Origin: Lentimicrobiaceae bacterium
Lineage (GTDB): Bacteria; Bacteroidota; Bacteroidia; Bacteroidales; F082
Assembly: GCA_015061335.1 (NCBI GenBank)
Contig: SUWT01000014.1
Coordinates: 1 to 37,695, forward strand
Direction of reading: 5' to 3'
Length of the DNA stretch: 37,695 nt
Within the stretch, counting starts at the first letter, position 1. Each line of letters begins with the position of its first letter. The notes under the pieces were generated by a model. It was given only the letters and a program-made list of their open reading frames with translations. It did no database searches and had not been told where the DNA came from. This document shows, piece by piece, positions 7,494 to 16,606 of the stretch. The position numbers and the translations under genes were made by a program.

Positions 7494-8318
7494 ATGCCGT
7501 TGAGAAAATACATATCATTGATATTATTTTTGTTACCTTTCCTTCTTCAAGGACAAGGCGTTGGTGTCATGCCTAATAAAAAGAAAGGAAATACCCCTGT
7601 TGACTACAGATTTAGATACAACAAATCATACGACTATAATAATTTCAAGAAATATTTTTTCATTACCGCCGAAGCTGGAGCCAGTCTTCTTAACGCAGAG
7701 AATAAAGACTATATACCCAGCTACAATGGTCGTATAGGTCTTGGCTATCAAATTACACCTGTAGTGGGAATAAAGGGAAACTTAGGCTACGGAAATCTGG
7801 ATGGTGATTTTTCAAATCACACCAAAACATTGTTACACGCTGATTATCTTGAAGCCACATTAAACCTACGAATAGATTTCTCCACTTTATGCAGCGGATA
7901 TAATTACAACAGACGTTTCAGTATTTTCCCGCATATAGGATTAGGACAGATTCAATCGAGAGCGCAATATCTGAGCAACAATACAAATGTTGTTTCTTAT
8001 GTCGGATATGCAAACGGCACTCCCGGCACCGGTATTTCCAAACGTATAGTCGCGTTTACCTATTCCATGGGATGCGAGATAAGTATAATGATCAGTACAA
8101 ATCTTAGTTTTTATATGGATCTTACCACATTTTATGCCGATTCCGACCGAATTGATGGTATTCCAATTCTTAACAGTAGCAACGACTGGTACAGCACATG
8201 TAATTTCGGTCTGAATTATAAGTTAAGAAAACAAGATAACAACAGATCTTTTAAATGTCAAAAGCAAAGAAAAGAAAAACAAGTCCTACCAGACTCCTAT
8301 AAGAAGAAAAGAAGATAA
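7494..8318 (+). CDS. Outer-membrane beta-barrel protein (single barrel)
   Basis: About 274 residues with a signal peptide (MPLRKYISLILFLLPFLLQGQ). The mature part is a run of alternating aromatic/hydrophobic beta strands: GRIGLGYQITPVVG, NLGYGNLDG, ADYLEATLNLRIDF, RRFSIFPHIGLGQIQ. It aligns strand for strand with each of the two barrel halves of the next gene (shared FPHIGLGQIQ / SPHFGIGQIQ / YPHIGIGQMQ block, and a DRIDG / DALDG / DILDG turn). Function is unknown; no catalytic or OmpA-like domain is present. The last 25 residues are strongly basic (RKQRKEKQ-like), unusual for a barrel end, which normally closes on an aromatic residue; the tail follows LNYKLRKQ. Confidence 0.75.
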   Translation: MPLRKYISLILFLLPFLLQGQGVGVMPNKKKGNTPVDYRFRYNKSYDYNNFKKYFFITAEAGASLLNAENKDYIPSYNGRIGLGYQITPVVGIKGNLGYGNLDGDFSNHTKTLLHADYLEATLNLRIDFSTLCSGYNYNRRFSIFPHIGLGQIQSRAQYLSNNTNVVSYVGYANGTPGTGISKRIVAFTYSMGCEISIMISTNLSFYMDLTTFYADSDRIDGIPILNSSNDWYSTCNFGLNYKLRKQDNNRSFKCQKQRKEKQVLPDSYKKKRR

Positions 8319-8395
8319 TTTTATTATTCGTAATTGTGTATCAATATTTTAGATACATTTATAGCTTTTTTTACCAATTTTTAATAAAAAAGATC

Positions 8396-8422
8396 TTTGT
8401 ACTTAAAAAAAATGTATATTTG
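8396..8422 (+). promoter_or_regulatory. Promoter of the double-barrel gene
   Basis: TATATTTG (8415-8422) matches the -7 box. A TTTG at 8396-8399 could serve as -33, although the 15-base spacing is shorter than usual. The leader to the ATG at 8466 is about 40 bases and AT-rich, as in highly expressed Bacteroidota genes. Confidence 0.45.
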
Positions 8423-8465
8423 CATGATAAATTAGTTCGAATTAAATAATTTAATATATTAGACT

Positions 8466-10418
8466 ATGAACAAATTTAATTTTACAAAATTTTTCATTAT
8501 TATTGCCATAATGTTGTGTCCTACAATGTTTTATGGTCAATCAAAAGGTAATGTTAAAAAAATGACATTCAACGATTTTGAGCATTATTTGTATGTAAGT
8601 GGTGACCTCGGTCTGGGAATTCTGTCTGCTGATAACATTGGCAACAGCATAAAGATGAATGGACATCTAGGTTTGGGCTTTCAGTTTGACAACATTCTTG
8701 GTGCCAAGCTTAATTTAGGTTACGGAGGTCTGAACGGCAAATACAATAATGCAAAAATCAGCAAACTTAATTATTTTGAATCAAGTCTTAACTTGACTAT
8801 CAATTTTGTGGATATCATCTTAGGATATGATCCGGATAGAAAAATCAGTGTCTCTCCTCATTTTGGTATCGGACAAATTCAATACAGAACAGAAGTTCAA
8901 GACAATGAAGGAAACACTACATTCAGAACTGGCTTTAACGACAACAAAGACGGTAATGTAATGGGTGATGGTATAGGCAGAAGAAGAGTTGTTGCTTCAT
9001 TACCAATGGGTTTGGAAGTCAACTATGATTTTACAAAAAATTGGTCTGCTTTTATAGACATAACAGCAACATATACTGACACAGATGCTCTTGATGGTTT
9101 TGTATCAGGTACAAACGACTGGTTTACAACAGCCAATATCGGTGCAACATACAAATTAAGAGATAAAGCCAATATCTTCAAACACTATAATGAATATTGC
9201 AATCACTGGTTTGCTTCTATTGAAGGCGGTGCTTCATTCTTATTTGGTGACAACAACTTCAACTTCAATGACATCAAAGGTAATGGCAACATTGGTATAG
9301 GTTACAATTTCAGCAACCACTATAGAATTTACACAAAACTCGGTTATGGTATATACGCTGCTAACCAAGCTTCAAACTTCACATTAAAATATGCTGATTA
9401 TTATGAAGTTAACATCAACATCGCAGCTGACATCGTTGGTATGATCTTTGGTTATAACGAAACACGTAGAATAGCTTTATATCCACACATCGGTATCGGA
9501 CAAATGCAATACAAATCAACTACAGTTTTCGATAACGGGAAAGTTGTTCAATACGGTTACAGAAACGATGCAGAATATAACAACAAAGGTGGAGGTATCT
9601 TTGGAAGAAGAGTCGTTATGACCGTTCCATTGGGTGCTGAATTTACATACAAAATCAACAGCCATTATGAAGCATTCTTCGATGCAACAGTATTGTATGC
9701 AAGTAGCGACATCTTGGATGGCGTAACATCAGGTAATAGCAGAGATATGCGTTCAACATTAAACGCAGGTTTCCGTTACAAATTCAACAACAGCTGCTAC
9801 AGAGTAGAAGAAGAAACAGCTCCAGTACAAGAAGCTCCTGAATGTATCACTCCAGAAGAAATCAAAGAAGCCATAAAGAAAGCTATAGAAGACCAAGAAG
9901 CTGTAACAGCTGAAACAATTAGAGAAGCTATTGAGAATGCAATTGAAGACAGTGTTATCTATAACCAAAACTTCACTAATATCGTATTCCCTATCAGCAA
10001 ATCAGAAAAATTAGATTCTCAAACAAATATTGACGCTATCAACAGAGCTTCTCAAGAAATGAAACAAGGTTCTGCAGTAAACAAGATTATCGTTGAAGGT
10101 TATGCCTCACCAGATGGTAGCAAAGAACTCAACGACCGTCTCGCTGAAGAACGCGCTAAAGAAGCTGCTGAGTTAGTTAAGAGAGAACTCGGCACTAACG
10201 TAGAAATCGAGATCAACTCTAAAGGCGCTGACTGGGATGGCCTTATCAAAGCTATTGAGGGTTCAGATCTAGAAAACAAAAATGAAATCGCTAACGAAAT
10301 AAGAACATCCTCAAATCGCGAACAAACATTACGTAAGTTAATGGCTGAATATCCTCAGATCAAAGACTTATTACCTCAGTTACGTCGCGCTGGTGTTACT
10401 ATCACAACAGTAAAATAA
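8466..10418 (+). CDS. Double beta-barrel protein with C-terminal OmpA-like domain
   Basis: 650 residues: signal peptide (1-24), first barrel (~40-232), second barrel (~245-440), an acidic helical linker with two related segments (EEIKEAIKKAIED and AETIREAIENAIED, ~460-495), and an OmpA-like domain (~500-648). Both barrels share the blocks G-x-LGYG, S/YPH-x-GIGQ, GRRVV and the DA/ILDG turn with the single-barrel neighbour, so the gene arose by internal duplication. The OmpA-like domain (VEGYASPDGSKELNDRLAEERA, SKGADWDGL) matches that of the 5579-7387 protein. Probable role: an outer-membrane protein tethered to peptidoglycan. It is followed by a strong terminator. Confidence 0.8.
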   Translation: MNKFNFTKFFIIIAIMLCPTMFYGQSKGNVKKMTFNDFEHYLYVSGDLGLGILSADNIGNSIKMNGHLGLGFQFDNILGAKLNLGYGGLNGKYNNAKISKLNYFESSLNLTINFVDIILGYDPDRKISVSPHFGIGQIQYRTEVQDNEGNTTFRTGFNDNKDGNVMGDGIGRRRVVASLPMGLEVNYDFTKNWSAFIDITATYTDTDALDGFVSGTNDWFTTANIGATYKLRDKANIFKHYNEYCNHWFASIEGGASFLFGDNNFNFNDIKGNGNIGIGYNFSNHYRIYTKLGYGIYAANQASNFTLKYADYYEVNINIAADIVGMIFGYNETRRIALYPHIGIGQMQYKSTTVFDNGKVVQYGYRNDAEYNNKGGGIFGRRVVMTVPLGAEFTYKINSHYEAFFDATVLYASSDILDGVTSGNSRDMRSTLNAGFRYKFNNSCYRVEEETAPVQEAPECITPEEIKEAIKKAIEDQEAVTAETIREAIENAIEDSVIYNQNFTNIVFPISKSEKLDSQTNIDAINRASQEMKQGSAVNKIIVEGYASPDGSKELNDRLAEERAKEAAELVKRELGTNVEIEINSKGADWDGLIKAIEGSDLENKNEIANEIRTSSNREQTLRKLMAEYPQIKDLLPQLRRAGVTITTVK

Positions 10419-10447
10419 TAAAACAGGTATAACAATATTTGCTTCAT

Positions 10448-10482
10448 AAAAAGGTTGTCCTAAATCAGGACAACCTTTTTTT
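10448..10482. terminator. Strong terminator overlapping the folK 3' end
   Basis: A 14-base arm (10448-10461, AAAAAGGTTGTCCT) pairs perfectly with 10467-10480 around a 5-base loop, followed by TT. It ends the double-barrel transcript. Because folK, on the opposite strand, stops at 10465, its 3' arm also encodes the last residues of FolK (KKRLS), and the A-rich 5' arm gives a T-run on the minus strand, so the element can work in both directions. Confidence 0.85.
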
Positions 10483-10971
10483 ATATAAATGAACTACAGA
10501 ATCATCATCGCACAATGACAGCAATTGTTTATTGCTAACGTTAAAGATTGGATGTATGAATTCTGCAGCTATTTCACATAAAGGCAACATGGTAAATCTT
10601 CTTAAATGCAATCTTGGATGAGGTACTATAAGATCATATTCATTGATAATCATATCATTAAAATACAAAATATCAATATCTATCGGTCGAGAAACATAAG
10701 TATCGTATTTCGTAATCCTATCACGTCCTAGTTGTATTTCAACAGACAATATCTCTTTCAAAAGATCATGAGGACTCATCGATGTCTCTATCTGTATCAC
10801 TTGATTTAAGAAATTATTATCTGTCTGAAATCCCCAAGGCTCAGATTCATACAAAGATGACTTGTCTATTAAACTACCACAAACCTCACAAACCTTTTCA
10901 ACAGCTGCATTTAATAAATATTCTCTATCACCAAGATTTGAACCTAATAAAATAAAAGATTTATTTTGCAT
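10465..10971 (-). CDS. folK: HPPK, 6-hydroxymethyl-dihydropterin pyrophosphokinase
   Basis: Transfers pyrophosphate from ATP to 6-hydroxymethyl-7,8-dihydropterin in folate synthesis, in the cytoplasm. A 168-residue single-domain protein with the family motifs LLGSNLGDR (8-16), YESEPWGF, NQVIQIETSM, and the metal- and ATP-binding RPIDIDILYF followed by VPHPRLHLRRF. The length is normal. It is divergent from sppA with about 100 bases between them. The coding sequence ends inside a strong terminator hairpin that belongs to the opposite-strand gene. Confidence 0.96.
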   Translation of the reverse strand: MQNKSFILLGSNLGDREYLLNAAVEKVCEVCGSLIDKSSLYESEPWGFQTDNNFLNQVIQIETSMSPHDLLKEILSVEIQLGRDRITKYDTYVSRPIDIDILYFNDMIINEYDLIVPHPRLHLRRFTMLPLCEIAAEFIHPIFNVSNKQLLSLCDDDSVVHLYKKRLS

Positions 10972-10982
10972 AGTTTTTTTTA

Positions 10983-10990
10983 CAAAAATA
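10983..10990 (-). promoter_or_regulatory. Candidate -7 box of folK
   Basis: The minus strand reads TATTTTTG, matching TAnnTTTG, 11 bases before the folK ATG, which would give an almost leaderless transcript. The surrounding poly-A/T tracts make a chance match possible. Confidence 0.3.
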
Positions 10991-11002
10991 AAAAAAAAAT
11001 TG

Positions 11003-11010
11003 TATCTTTG
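11003..11010 (+). promoter_or_regulatory. Candidate -7 box for sppA and the cluster behind it
   Basis: TATCTTTG exactly matches TAnnTTTG, with a 62-base leader before the sppA ATG. It is the last clear -7 box before the tightly packed cluster, so it may drive sppA and the pigment genes together. Confidence 0.45.
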
Positions 11011-11072
11011 ATGCTAGATTATTATTGACTATATTTTATAGAAAACATGTAAAATTTTAAACTTATTAATAA

Positions 11073-12911
11073 ATGAAATCATTTTTCAAAACATTATTCG
11101 CATCTTTTCTAGGATCCGCCTTATTATTAATATTATTATTTATAATATTGGTTACCAGCCTTATATCATCAATGGCTTCTTCAACAGAAACAAAAGTCAG
11201 CCTTAAGCCCCAGACTGTTTTATATATGAACCTCAACTATGAAATTCCTGACAGGACAAGTCCTAACAGTTTAGGTATAACATTAAGCGGTATGAATTTT
11301 AATTTCACTGAAACAGATCTGGCAGGTATGAACGATATTATGAACAACATCAAGGCAGCAGCCAACGATCCTAACATATCTGGCATTCTCTTGGAGCTCT
11401 CTACAATAATGACATCATACGCCAACATAGAAGAGATAAGAAATCAGCTGATAGAATTCAAGAAATCCGGTAAGTTCATCATTAGTTATGCAGAAGCTTA
11501 TTCTCAGTATGCATATTATCTAGCAACAGTATCGGATAAGATTTACATGCTCGCCGATGGTGTTCTAGACATTCATGGATTAGCGTCACAACCTATGTTT
11601 TATAAACATCTCTTTGAAAAGTTAGATATAGAGATGCAGATAATACGACCTGAGAACAATAAATTCAAAAGTGCTGTTGAACCTTATTTCTTAGATAAGA
11701 TGAGTGAAGCCAATCGTGAACAAACCAGCGTATTATGGAACTCTGTATGGAACAAGATATGCAGCGACATCAGCATATCACGCAATATCAGTGTTGACAA
11801 GATAAACCAATTTGCCGATGATTTGACACTTTTATTCGACTCTAAAGCTGCTTTAGACAACAATTTCATTGACGGATTAAAATATAGAGACGAGATAATA
11901 GCTGAACTTCATAATCTTACAAATACAGCTAACAATAAGAAAATCAATATTATCAAGAACACACAATATGCAAAAGTCAGACCTGAGCTTTATGAAGGTG
12001 AAGATAAGATTGCCATTATTTATGCTTCAGGGCAAATTATTGATGGAGAAGGCGATGAGACCACAATAGGCTCTACCACATTATCGGAGGCACTTCGTCA
12101 GGCGAGAACAGACAAGAAAGTCAAAGCTATAGTCATGAGAGTGAATTCTCCTGGAGGAAGTGCCGTAGCTTCTGAAGTTATACGTCGTGAGGTAGAACTG
12201 GCAGCCAAAGAAAAACCATTTATCGTATCAATGGGAAATTATGCTGCATCAGGAGGTTATTGGATCTCATCAAGTTCAGATTATATCTTCGCTGATCCTA
12301 CAACATTGACAGGTTCAATAGGAGTATTCGGTACTGTACCTAACCTTGAGGGATTTATGACAGACAAGATAGGCTTATCATTTGATGTTGTAAAAACCAA
12401 CGAGAATTCTGATTTCGGAAGTATTGTCAAACCAATGACACCATACCAGTTGAAAATGATGCAGAAACATGTAACAAACACATACGATGATTTCATTACT
12501 TTAGTCTCAACTGAAAGAAATCTCAGCAAGACATTTGTTGACAGCATTGCACAAGGACGTGTTTGGAGTGGTGCCGACGCCATTGAAATTGGCTTAGTTG
12601 ATGAGTTAGGCGGAATAGAGAAAGCTATTGCATACGCTGCAAAGGAAGCAAATCTCCAAGCATATTCTATTAAAGAATATCCGAAACAAGAAGATATTTT
12701 TGAAAGTCTTTTCAAGACAGAGACACAGGAATATTATGCCAAGTCATTTATTAAGAACAAATTAAATGATAAGTATCAATATTTTGAGGCTATAGAAAGA
12801 CTTAATAAAATAGAAGGTGTTCAGGCTTTAATGCCATTTATGTATTCAACTAATACATTATCAATTATTTATTATGATTATCACATTAGAACAAAGACTG
12901 ACATTAGATGA
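11073..12911 (+). CDS. sppA: Signal peptide peptidase SppA, 67K type
   Basis: A membrane-anchored serine protease that degrades signal peptides left in the membrane. The N-terminal anchor covers residues ~10-31. Two S49 repeats follow. The catalytic lysine is K199 in KFKSAVEP and the nucleophile is S393 in NYAASGGYW, followed by TLTGSIGVFG. The 612-residue length fits the double-domain form. After EGVQALMPFMY, where homologues usually end, the frame runs on for about 25 residues (STNTLSIIYYD...) and overlaps the first 38 bases of the tyrosine ammonia-lyase gene. This suggests that the original stop was lost when the cluster came to lie here. It probably shares its transcript with the cluster. 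Confidence 0.95.
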   Translation: MKSFFKTLFASFLGSALLLILLFIILVTSLISSMASSTETKVSLKPQTVLYMNLNYEIPDRTSPNSLGITLSGMNFNFTETDLAGMNDIMNNIKAAANDPNISGILLELSTIMTSYANIEEIRNQLIEFKKSGKFIISYAEAYSQYAYYLATVSDKIYMLADGVLDIHGLASQPMFYKHLFEKLDIEMQIIRPENNKFKSAVEPYFLDKMSEANREQTSVLWNSVWNKICSDISISRNISVDKINQFADDLTLLFDSKAALDNNFIDGLKYRDEIIAELHNLTNTANNKKINIIKNTQYAKVRPELYEGEDKIAIIYASGQIIDGEGDETTIGSTTLSEALRQARTDKKVKAIVMRVNSPGGSAVASEVIRREVELAAKEKPFIVSMGNYAASGGYWISSSSDYIFADPTTLTGSIGVFGTVPNLEGFMTDKIGLSFDVVKTNENSDFGSIVKPMTPYQLKMMQKHVTNTYDDFITLVSTERNLSKTFVDSIAQGRVWSGADAIEIGLVDELGGIEKAIAYAAKEANLQAYSIKEYPKQEDIFESLFKTETQEYYAKSFIKNKLNDKYQYFEAIERLNKIEGVQALMPFMYSTNTLSIIYYDYHIRTKTDIR

Positions 12912-14397
12912 AATACGCAGTATTCTTTATGAAGGTGCAACTCTGATGTTGTCAGATAAGGCAAAAGATAATATCAACAAGAGTTATGAATTTTTAAAGT
13001 CATTTTCATCAGATAAGGTCATATACGGTATCAATACTGGTTTTGGGCCTATGGCTCAGTATAGAGTTGAAGACCGTTTTTTACGTGAATTACAATACAA
13101 TATAATAAGGAGTCATTCGACTGGTGCTGGCGAGCCTTTAGACGATATTTTTGTAAAAGCTGCCATGATAGCAAGAGTCGGCACTCTGGTTCAGGCTTAT
13201 TCTGGAATACACATCTCCGTTGTCGAGTTATTGATAGAATTCATCAACAGAGGCATATATCCTAAGATTCCTCGTCACGGCAGTGTAGGCGCAAGCGGTG
13301 ACTTAGTACAATTAGCACATATTGCTCTTACATTGATCGGTGAGGGTGAAGTGCATTATAAAGGTGAGTGGAGAGAGACAGCAGAAGTATTGAAAGAAAA
13401 CGGTTTAGAACCAATTCAAATATATATCAGAGAGGGTTTATGTATAACAAACGGAACATCTATGATGTCGGGAATAGCTGCAGTGAATTTGATATTATCA
13501 CAAAAACTATTCAATCACAGCATCATAGCTTCGTCATTAGTTAACGAGATAGCCTCGTCGTACGATGATTTCCTTTCACATGAGTTAAATGCCGCGAAAC
13601 ATCATGAAGGTCAGATCTTTGTAGCAAAAAAAATGAGAGAGACATTAGAAGGAAGTCAATGTACTTTAAACAGAGAGAAAGAACTTTACGACAACTCGCA
13701 TTCTGATACTACAACATTTGGACATAAGTTACAGCCCTATTACTCATTGCGTTGCGTACCGCAGGTTCTTGGTCCAATATATGATGAGATACAAAATGCC
13801 ATCAATGTTGTTGAAAATGAATATGCTTCAGCCTGCGACAATCCTATTGTAGATTACAGGACACAGAACGTATATCACGGAGGTAATTTCCATGGCGATT
13901 ACATATCATACGAGATGGATAAGCTCAAAATTGCCATCACCAAAATGACAATGCTGGCAGAACGACAATTAAATTATCTCTGTCACGACAGAATCAACGG
14001 GATACTTCCGCCTTTTGTAAATCTGGGAGTTTTAGGTTTAAATTACGGCGTACAAGCTTGTCAGTTTACAGCGACATCAACAACAGCTGAATCACAGACG
14101 TTGTCGATGCCTAATTCTATACATTCAATCCCAAACAACAATGATAATCAGGATATTGTAAGTATGGGAACCAATTCTGCAGAACTTACTAACATGGTTA
14201 TTGAGAATGCCTTCCAGGTTTTGGCAATTCATTTCATGACCATTATTCAGGCTGTAGATTATTTAAAGATACACGACAGATTAGCTCCTTCAACGAGAAA
14301 GGTTTATAACGAACTCAGGGCAATAGTACCAGTTTTCGTTGAAGATAGCATCAAATACAAAGACATTGAAAATATAATATCATATTTAAAAAGATAA
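12874..14397 (+). CDS. Tyrosine ammonia-lyase (FjTAL-like, MIO enzyme)
   Basis: Removes ammonia from L-tyrosine to give 4-coumarate, the aromatic starter of flexirubin-type pigments. The 507-residue protein has the MIO-forming A140-S141-G142 in GSVGASGDLVQ, the catalytic tyrosine Y51 in VIYGINTGFGPMAQY, NGTS at 193-196, and YSLRCVPQ. Q426 in SIPNNNDNQDIVSMG replaces the Glu of true histidine ammonia-lyases. The selectivity loop is LQYNIIRSHSTGAGEPL with S80-H81. These loops agree closely with what I recall of the characterised Flavobacterium johnsoniae TAL. No hut genes are nearby, which argues against histidine degradation. The next gene (fabG-like) starts 3 bases after the stop codon. Confidence 0.88.
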   Translation: MIITLEQRLTLDEIRSILYEGATLMLSDKAKDNINKSYEFLKSFSSDKVIYGINTGFGPMAQYRVEDRFLRELQYNIIRSHSTGAGEPLDDIFVKAAMIARVGTLVQAYSGIHISVVELLIEFINRGIYPKIPRHGSVGASGDLVQLAHIALTLIGEGEVHYKGEWRETAEVLKENGLEPIQIYIREGLCITNGTSMMSGIAAVNLILSQKLFNHSIIASSLVNEIASSYDDFLSHELNAAKHHEGQIFVAKKMRETLEGSQCTLNREKELYDNSHSDTTTFGHKLQPYYSLRCVPQVLGPIYDEIQNAINVVENEYASACDNPIVDYRTQNVYHGGNFHGDYISYEMDKLKIAITKMTMLAERQLNYLCHDRINGILPPFVNLGVLGLNYGVQACQFTATSTTAESQTLSMPNSIHSIPNNNDNQDIVSMGTNSAELTNMVIENAFQVLAIHFMTIIQAVDYLKIHDRLAPSTRKVYNELRAIVPVFVEDSIKYKDIENIISYLKR

Positions 14398-14400
14398 AAA

Positions 14401-15129
14401 ATGAAATACGCATTAGTCACAGGAGGTTCTAGAGGAATAGGAAGAGCAGTATGTATTGCCCTTGCAGAGGAAGGATATTCTGTCATTATAAACTACGTAT
14501 CTAACAAAGATGCTGCGCAAGAAGTAAAAGATATAATTGAAAGCAAAGGTCAGTCAGCTGAGTTATTAGCGTTTAATGTCGCTGATGCACAGGCTGTTGA
14601 AGAAGCGTTAAATTCATGGCAGGAGCAACATCCGGAAGATTATATCTCTGTCTTGGTCAACAATGCTGGAATAAGAATGGATAATGTCCTGGTTTTTATG
14701 CAGGACAATCAGTGGAACGATGTGATTAACACCACCTTAGGAGGTTTTTATAATGTCACGAAATATTTAGTGAAATATATGATGACAAAACGATATGGCA
14801 GAATTATCAATATGGCATCTTTGTCAGGGTTAAAGGGATTACCAGGACAGACCAATTATTCTGCTGCAAAGGCAGCTCTTATCGGAGCCACCAAAGCATT
14901 GGCTCAGGAAGTCGCTCCTAGAAAAGTCACCGTTAATGCCATCGCACCGGGATTCATCGCCAGCGACATGACCAAAGACCTCGATGAAAAGGCATTAAAA
15001 TCAATGATACCTGTTGGACGTTTTGGGAAACCTGAAGAAGTCGCGGCAGTAGTAACATTTCTTGCTTCAGAAAAAGCATCATATATCACAGGAGAAGTCA
15101 TCTCTGTTAATGGAGGATTATATACATAA
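14401..15129 (+). CDS. 3-oxoacyl-ACP reductase, FabG-like
   Basis: A short-chain dehydrogenase of 242 residues that reduces the beta-keto group after each elongation, with NADPH. The cofactor site is TGGSRGIG (7-14), NNAG lies at 87-90, and the catalytic residues are S140, Y153 and K157 (YSAAK). The C-terminal ITGEVISVNGG is typical of FabG. Its place between the ammonia-lyase and a ketosynthase, with 3-5 base gaps, marks it as the pathway reductase and not the housekeeping fabG. Confidence 0.92.
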   Translation: MKYALVTGGSRGIGRAVCIALAEEGYSVIINYVSNKDAAQEVKDIIESKGQSAELLAFNVADAQAVEEALNSWQEQHPEDYISVLVNNAGIRMDNVLVFMQDNQWNDVINTTLGGFYNVTKYLVKYMMTKRYGRIINMASLSGLKGLPGQTNYSAAKAALIGATKALAQEVAPRKVTVNAIAPGFIASDMTKDLDEKALKSMIPVGRFGKPEEVAAVVTFLASEKASYITGEVISVNGGLYT

Positions 15130-15134
15130 TTAGT

Positions 15135-16352
15135 ATGAGAAGAGTAGTAATAACAGGCATGGGCATTTACTCATGCATCGGAAAGAATAAAGAAGAGGTC
15201 TGCGATTCATTACGTAACGGACGTTCTGGCATTGGCATAGACCCGATGAGAATAGAATATGGTTATCGTTCTCCATTGACAGGAATTGTAGAGAGACCAA
15301 AGCTTAAAGGTGTCTTGGACAGAAAGTTGAGAATGTATCTTGCTGAACAAGGTGAATATGCATATATGGCAACTTTAGAAGCATGGAAAGACGCTAAAAT
15401 TGACGAAGATTATTTAGAGAATAACGAGATTGGGATACTATACGGCAACGACTCATCAGCGAAGGCTGTCATTGAGTCACATGAGATTGCAGTGGCAAAG
15501 AAAGACACTACTTTGATAGGCTCTTCCGCTATCTTCCAGTCGATGAACTCGACAGTCAGCATGAATCTGGCTACTATCTTCAAGCTAAAAGGTATCAATA
15601 TGACTATCAGTGCCGCTTGTGCCAGCGGATCTCATGCGATAGGACTTGGAGCCATGATGATTCGTAATGGATTACAAGACATGGTATTATGTGGTGGAGC
15701 TCAGGAAACGAACTATCTCTCTATGGGAAGTTTTGATGGCATCAGCACATTTTCTACAAAAATTGACGAGCCTACAAAGGCATCGCGACCTTTTGATAAA
15801 GACAGAGACGGACTCGTGCCAAGCGGTGGCGCCGCGAGTTTAGTACTCGAGGAATACGAACATGCCGTGGCTCGCGGCGCAACAATATACGCTGAAGTTA
15901 TCGGTTACGGTTTCTCTTCCAACGGCGGAAATATCTCACAACCAAGCGACGAAGGATGCTATCGCGCCATCATGAGAGCTCTCAACGAAGCAGGATTAGA
16001 ACCTAAAGATATAGACTATGTCAACGCTCACGCTACTTCAACACCTCAAGGTGATTACCAAGAAGCAAAAGCTCTTGCCCAACTATTCGCCGAACATAAG
16101 ACGCCTATCTCTTCAACAAAATCAATGACAGGACACGAATGCTGGATGGCAGGAGCAAGCGAAGCCATTTATTCAATCCTAATGATGAAGAACTCCTTCG
16201 TAGCTCCTAATATCAATTACTCAGAAGGCGATGAATATTCTAAATTGTTGAATATCATACCTCAGACCTTAGATAAAGAATTGAATATCATACTATCCAA
16301 CTCCTTTGGTTTCGGAGGAACAAACAGCGCATTAATCATTAAAAACATATAA
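15135..16352 (+). CDS. Beta-ketoacyl-ACP synthase (FabF-like), first of three
   Basis: A condensing enzyme of 405 residues. The Cys-His-His triad is complete: C162 in SAACASGSHAIG, H299 in NAHATSTPQGD, H334 in MTGHECWMAG, with the glycine-rich NSFGFGGTNS near the end. The loop TGHECWMAGASE, in place of the more usual TGH-x-LGAAG, sets it apart from primary FabF and is like the FabB/aryl-polyene branch. It probably elongates the aryl-polyene chain with malonyl-ACP. An ACP gene follows after 4 bases. Confidence 0.9.
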   Translation: MRRVVITGMGIYSCIGKNKEEVCDSLRNGRSGIGIDPMRIEYGYRSPLTGIVERPKLKGVLDRKLRMYLAEQGEYAYMATLEAWKDAKIDEDYLENNEIGILYGNDSSAKAVIESHEIAVAKKDTTLIGSSAIFQSMNSTVSMNLATIFKLKGINMTISAACASGSHAIGLGAMMIRNGLQDMVLCGGAQETNYLSMGSFDGISTFSTKIDEPTKASRPFDKDRDGLVPSGGAASLVLEEYEHAVARGATIYAEVIGYGFSSNGGNISQPSDEGCYRAIMRALNEAGLEPKDIDYVNAHATSTPQGDYQEAKALAQLFAEHKTPISSTKSMTGHECWMAGASEAIYSILMMKNSFVAPNINYSEGDEYSKLLNIIPQTLDKELNIILSNSFGFGGTNSALIIKNI

Positions 16353-16356
16353 TATT

Positions 16357-16602
16357 ATGACAAGAACGGAAATCGAAGAAAAAGTAAATAATTTCTTAAT
16401 TGAGGAAATTGAAATAGAAGAAGATGCTCTCGATAGAGACGCATTATTAACCAAAGACTTAGGCATCGACAGCCTCGACTTCGTCGATATAGTTGTTATA
16501 GTAGAACGTACTTTTGGTTTCAAAATTAAACCAGAAGAAATGAAAGATGTAAAAACATTAAACGACTTCTACAACTATATCGAAACAAAAGTAAACGCCT
16601 AA
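16357..16602 (+). CDS. Acyl carrier protein 1
   Basis: An 81-residue acidic four-helix carrier protein. S39 in DLGIDSLDFVDIV is the phosphopantetheine attachment site. It follows a ketosynthase directly and precedes an acyltransferase, so it probably carries the growing or finished aryl-polyene chain. A second ACP of the cluster lies at 21204-21461 and differs in the motif context (GLGLDSIDALEL), which suggests that the two have separate jobs, such as priming and elongation. Confidence 0.92.
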   Translation: MTRTEIEEKVNNFLIEEIEIEEDALDRDALLTKDLGIDSLDFVDIVVIVERTFGFKIKPEEMKDVKTLNDFYNYIETKVNA

Positions 16603-16606
16603 TAAT

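Noticed and set aside
12281..12715. 144-residue open frame on the minus strand
   Set aside because: It is wholly antisense to sppA, has no recognisable motif, and the sppA frame there carries the catalytic Ser region.
12874..14397. Histidine ammonia-lyase for histidine use
   Set aside because: Q426 replaces the HAL glutamate, the loops match the Flavobacterium TAL type, and no hutU/hutI/hutG genes are next to it.
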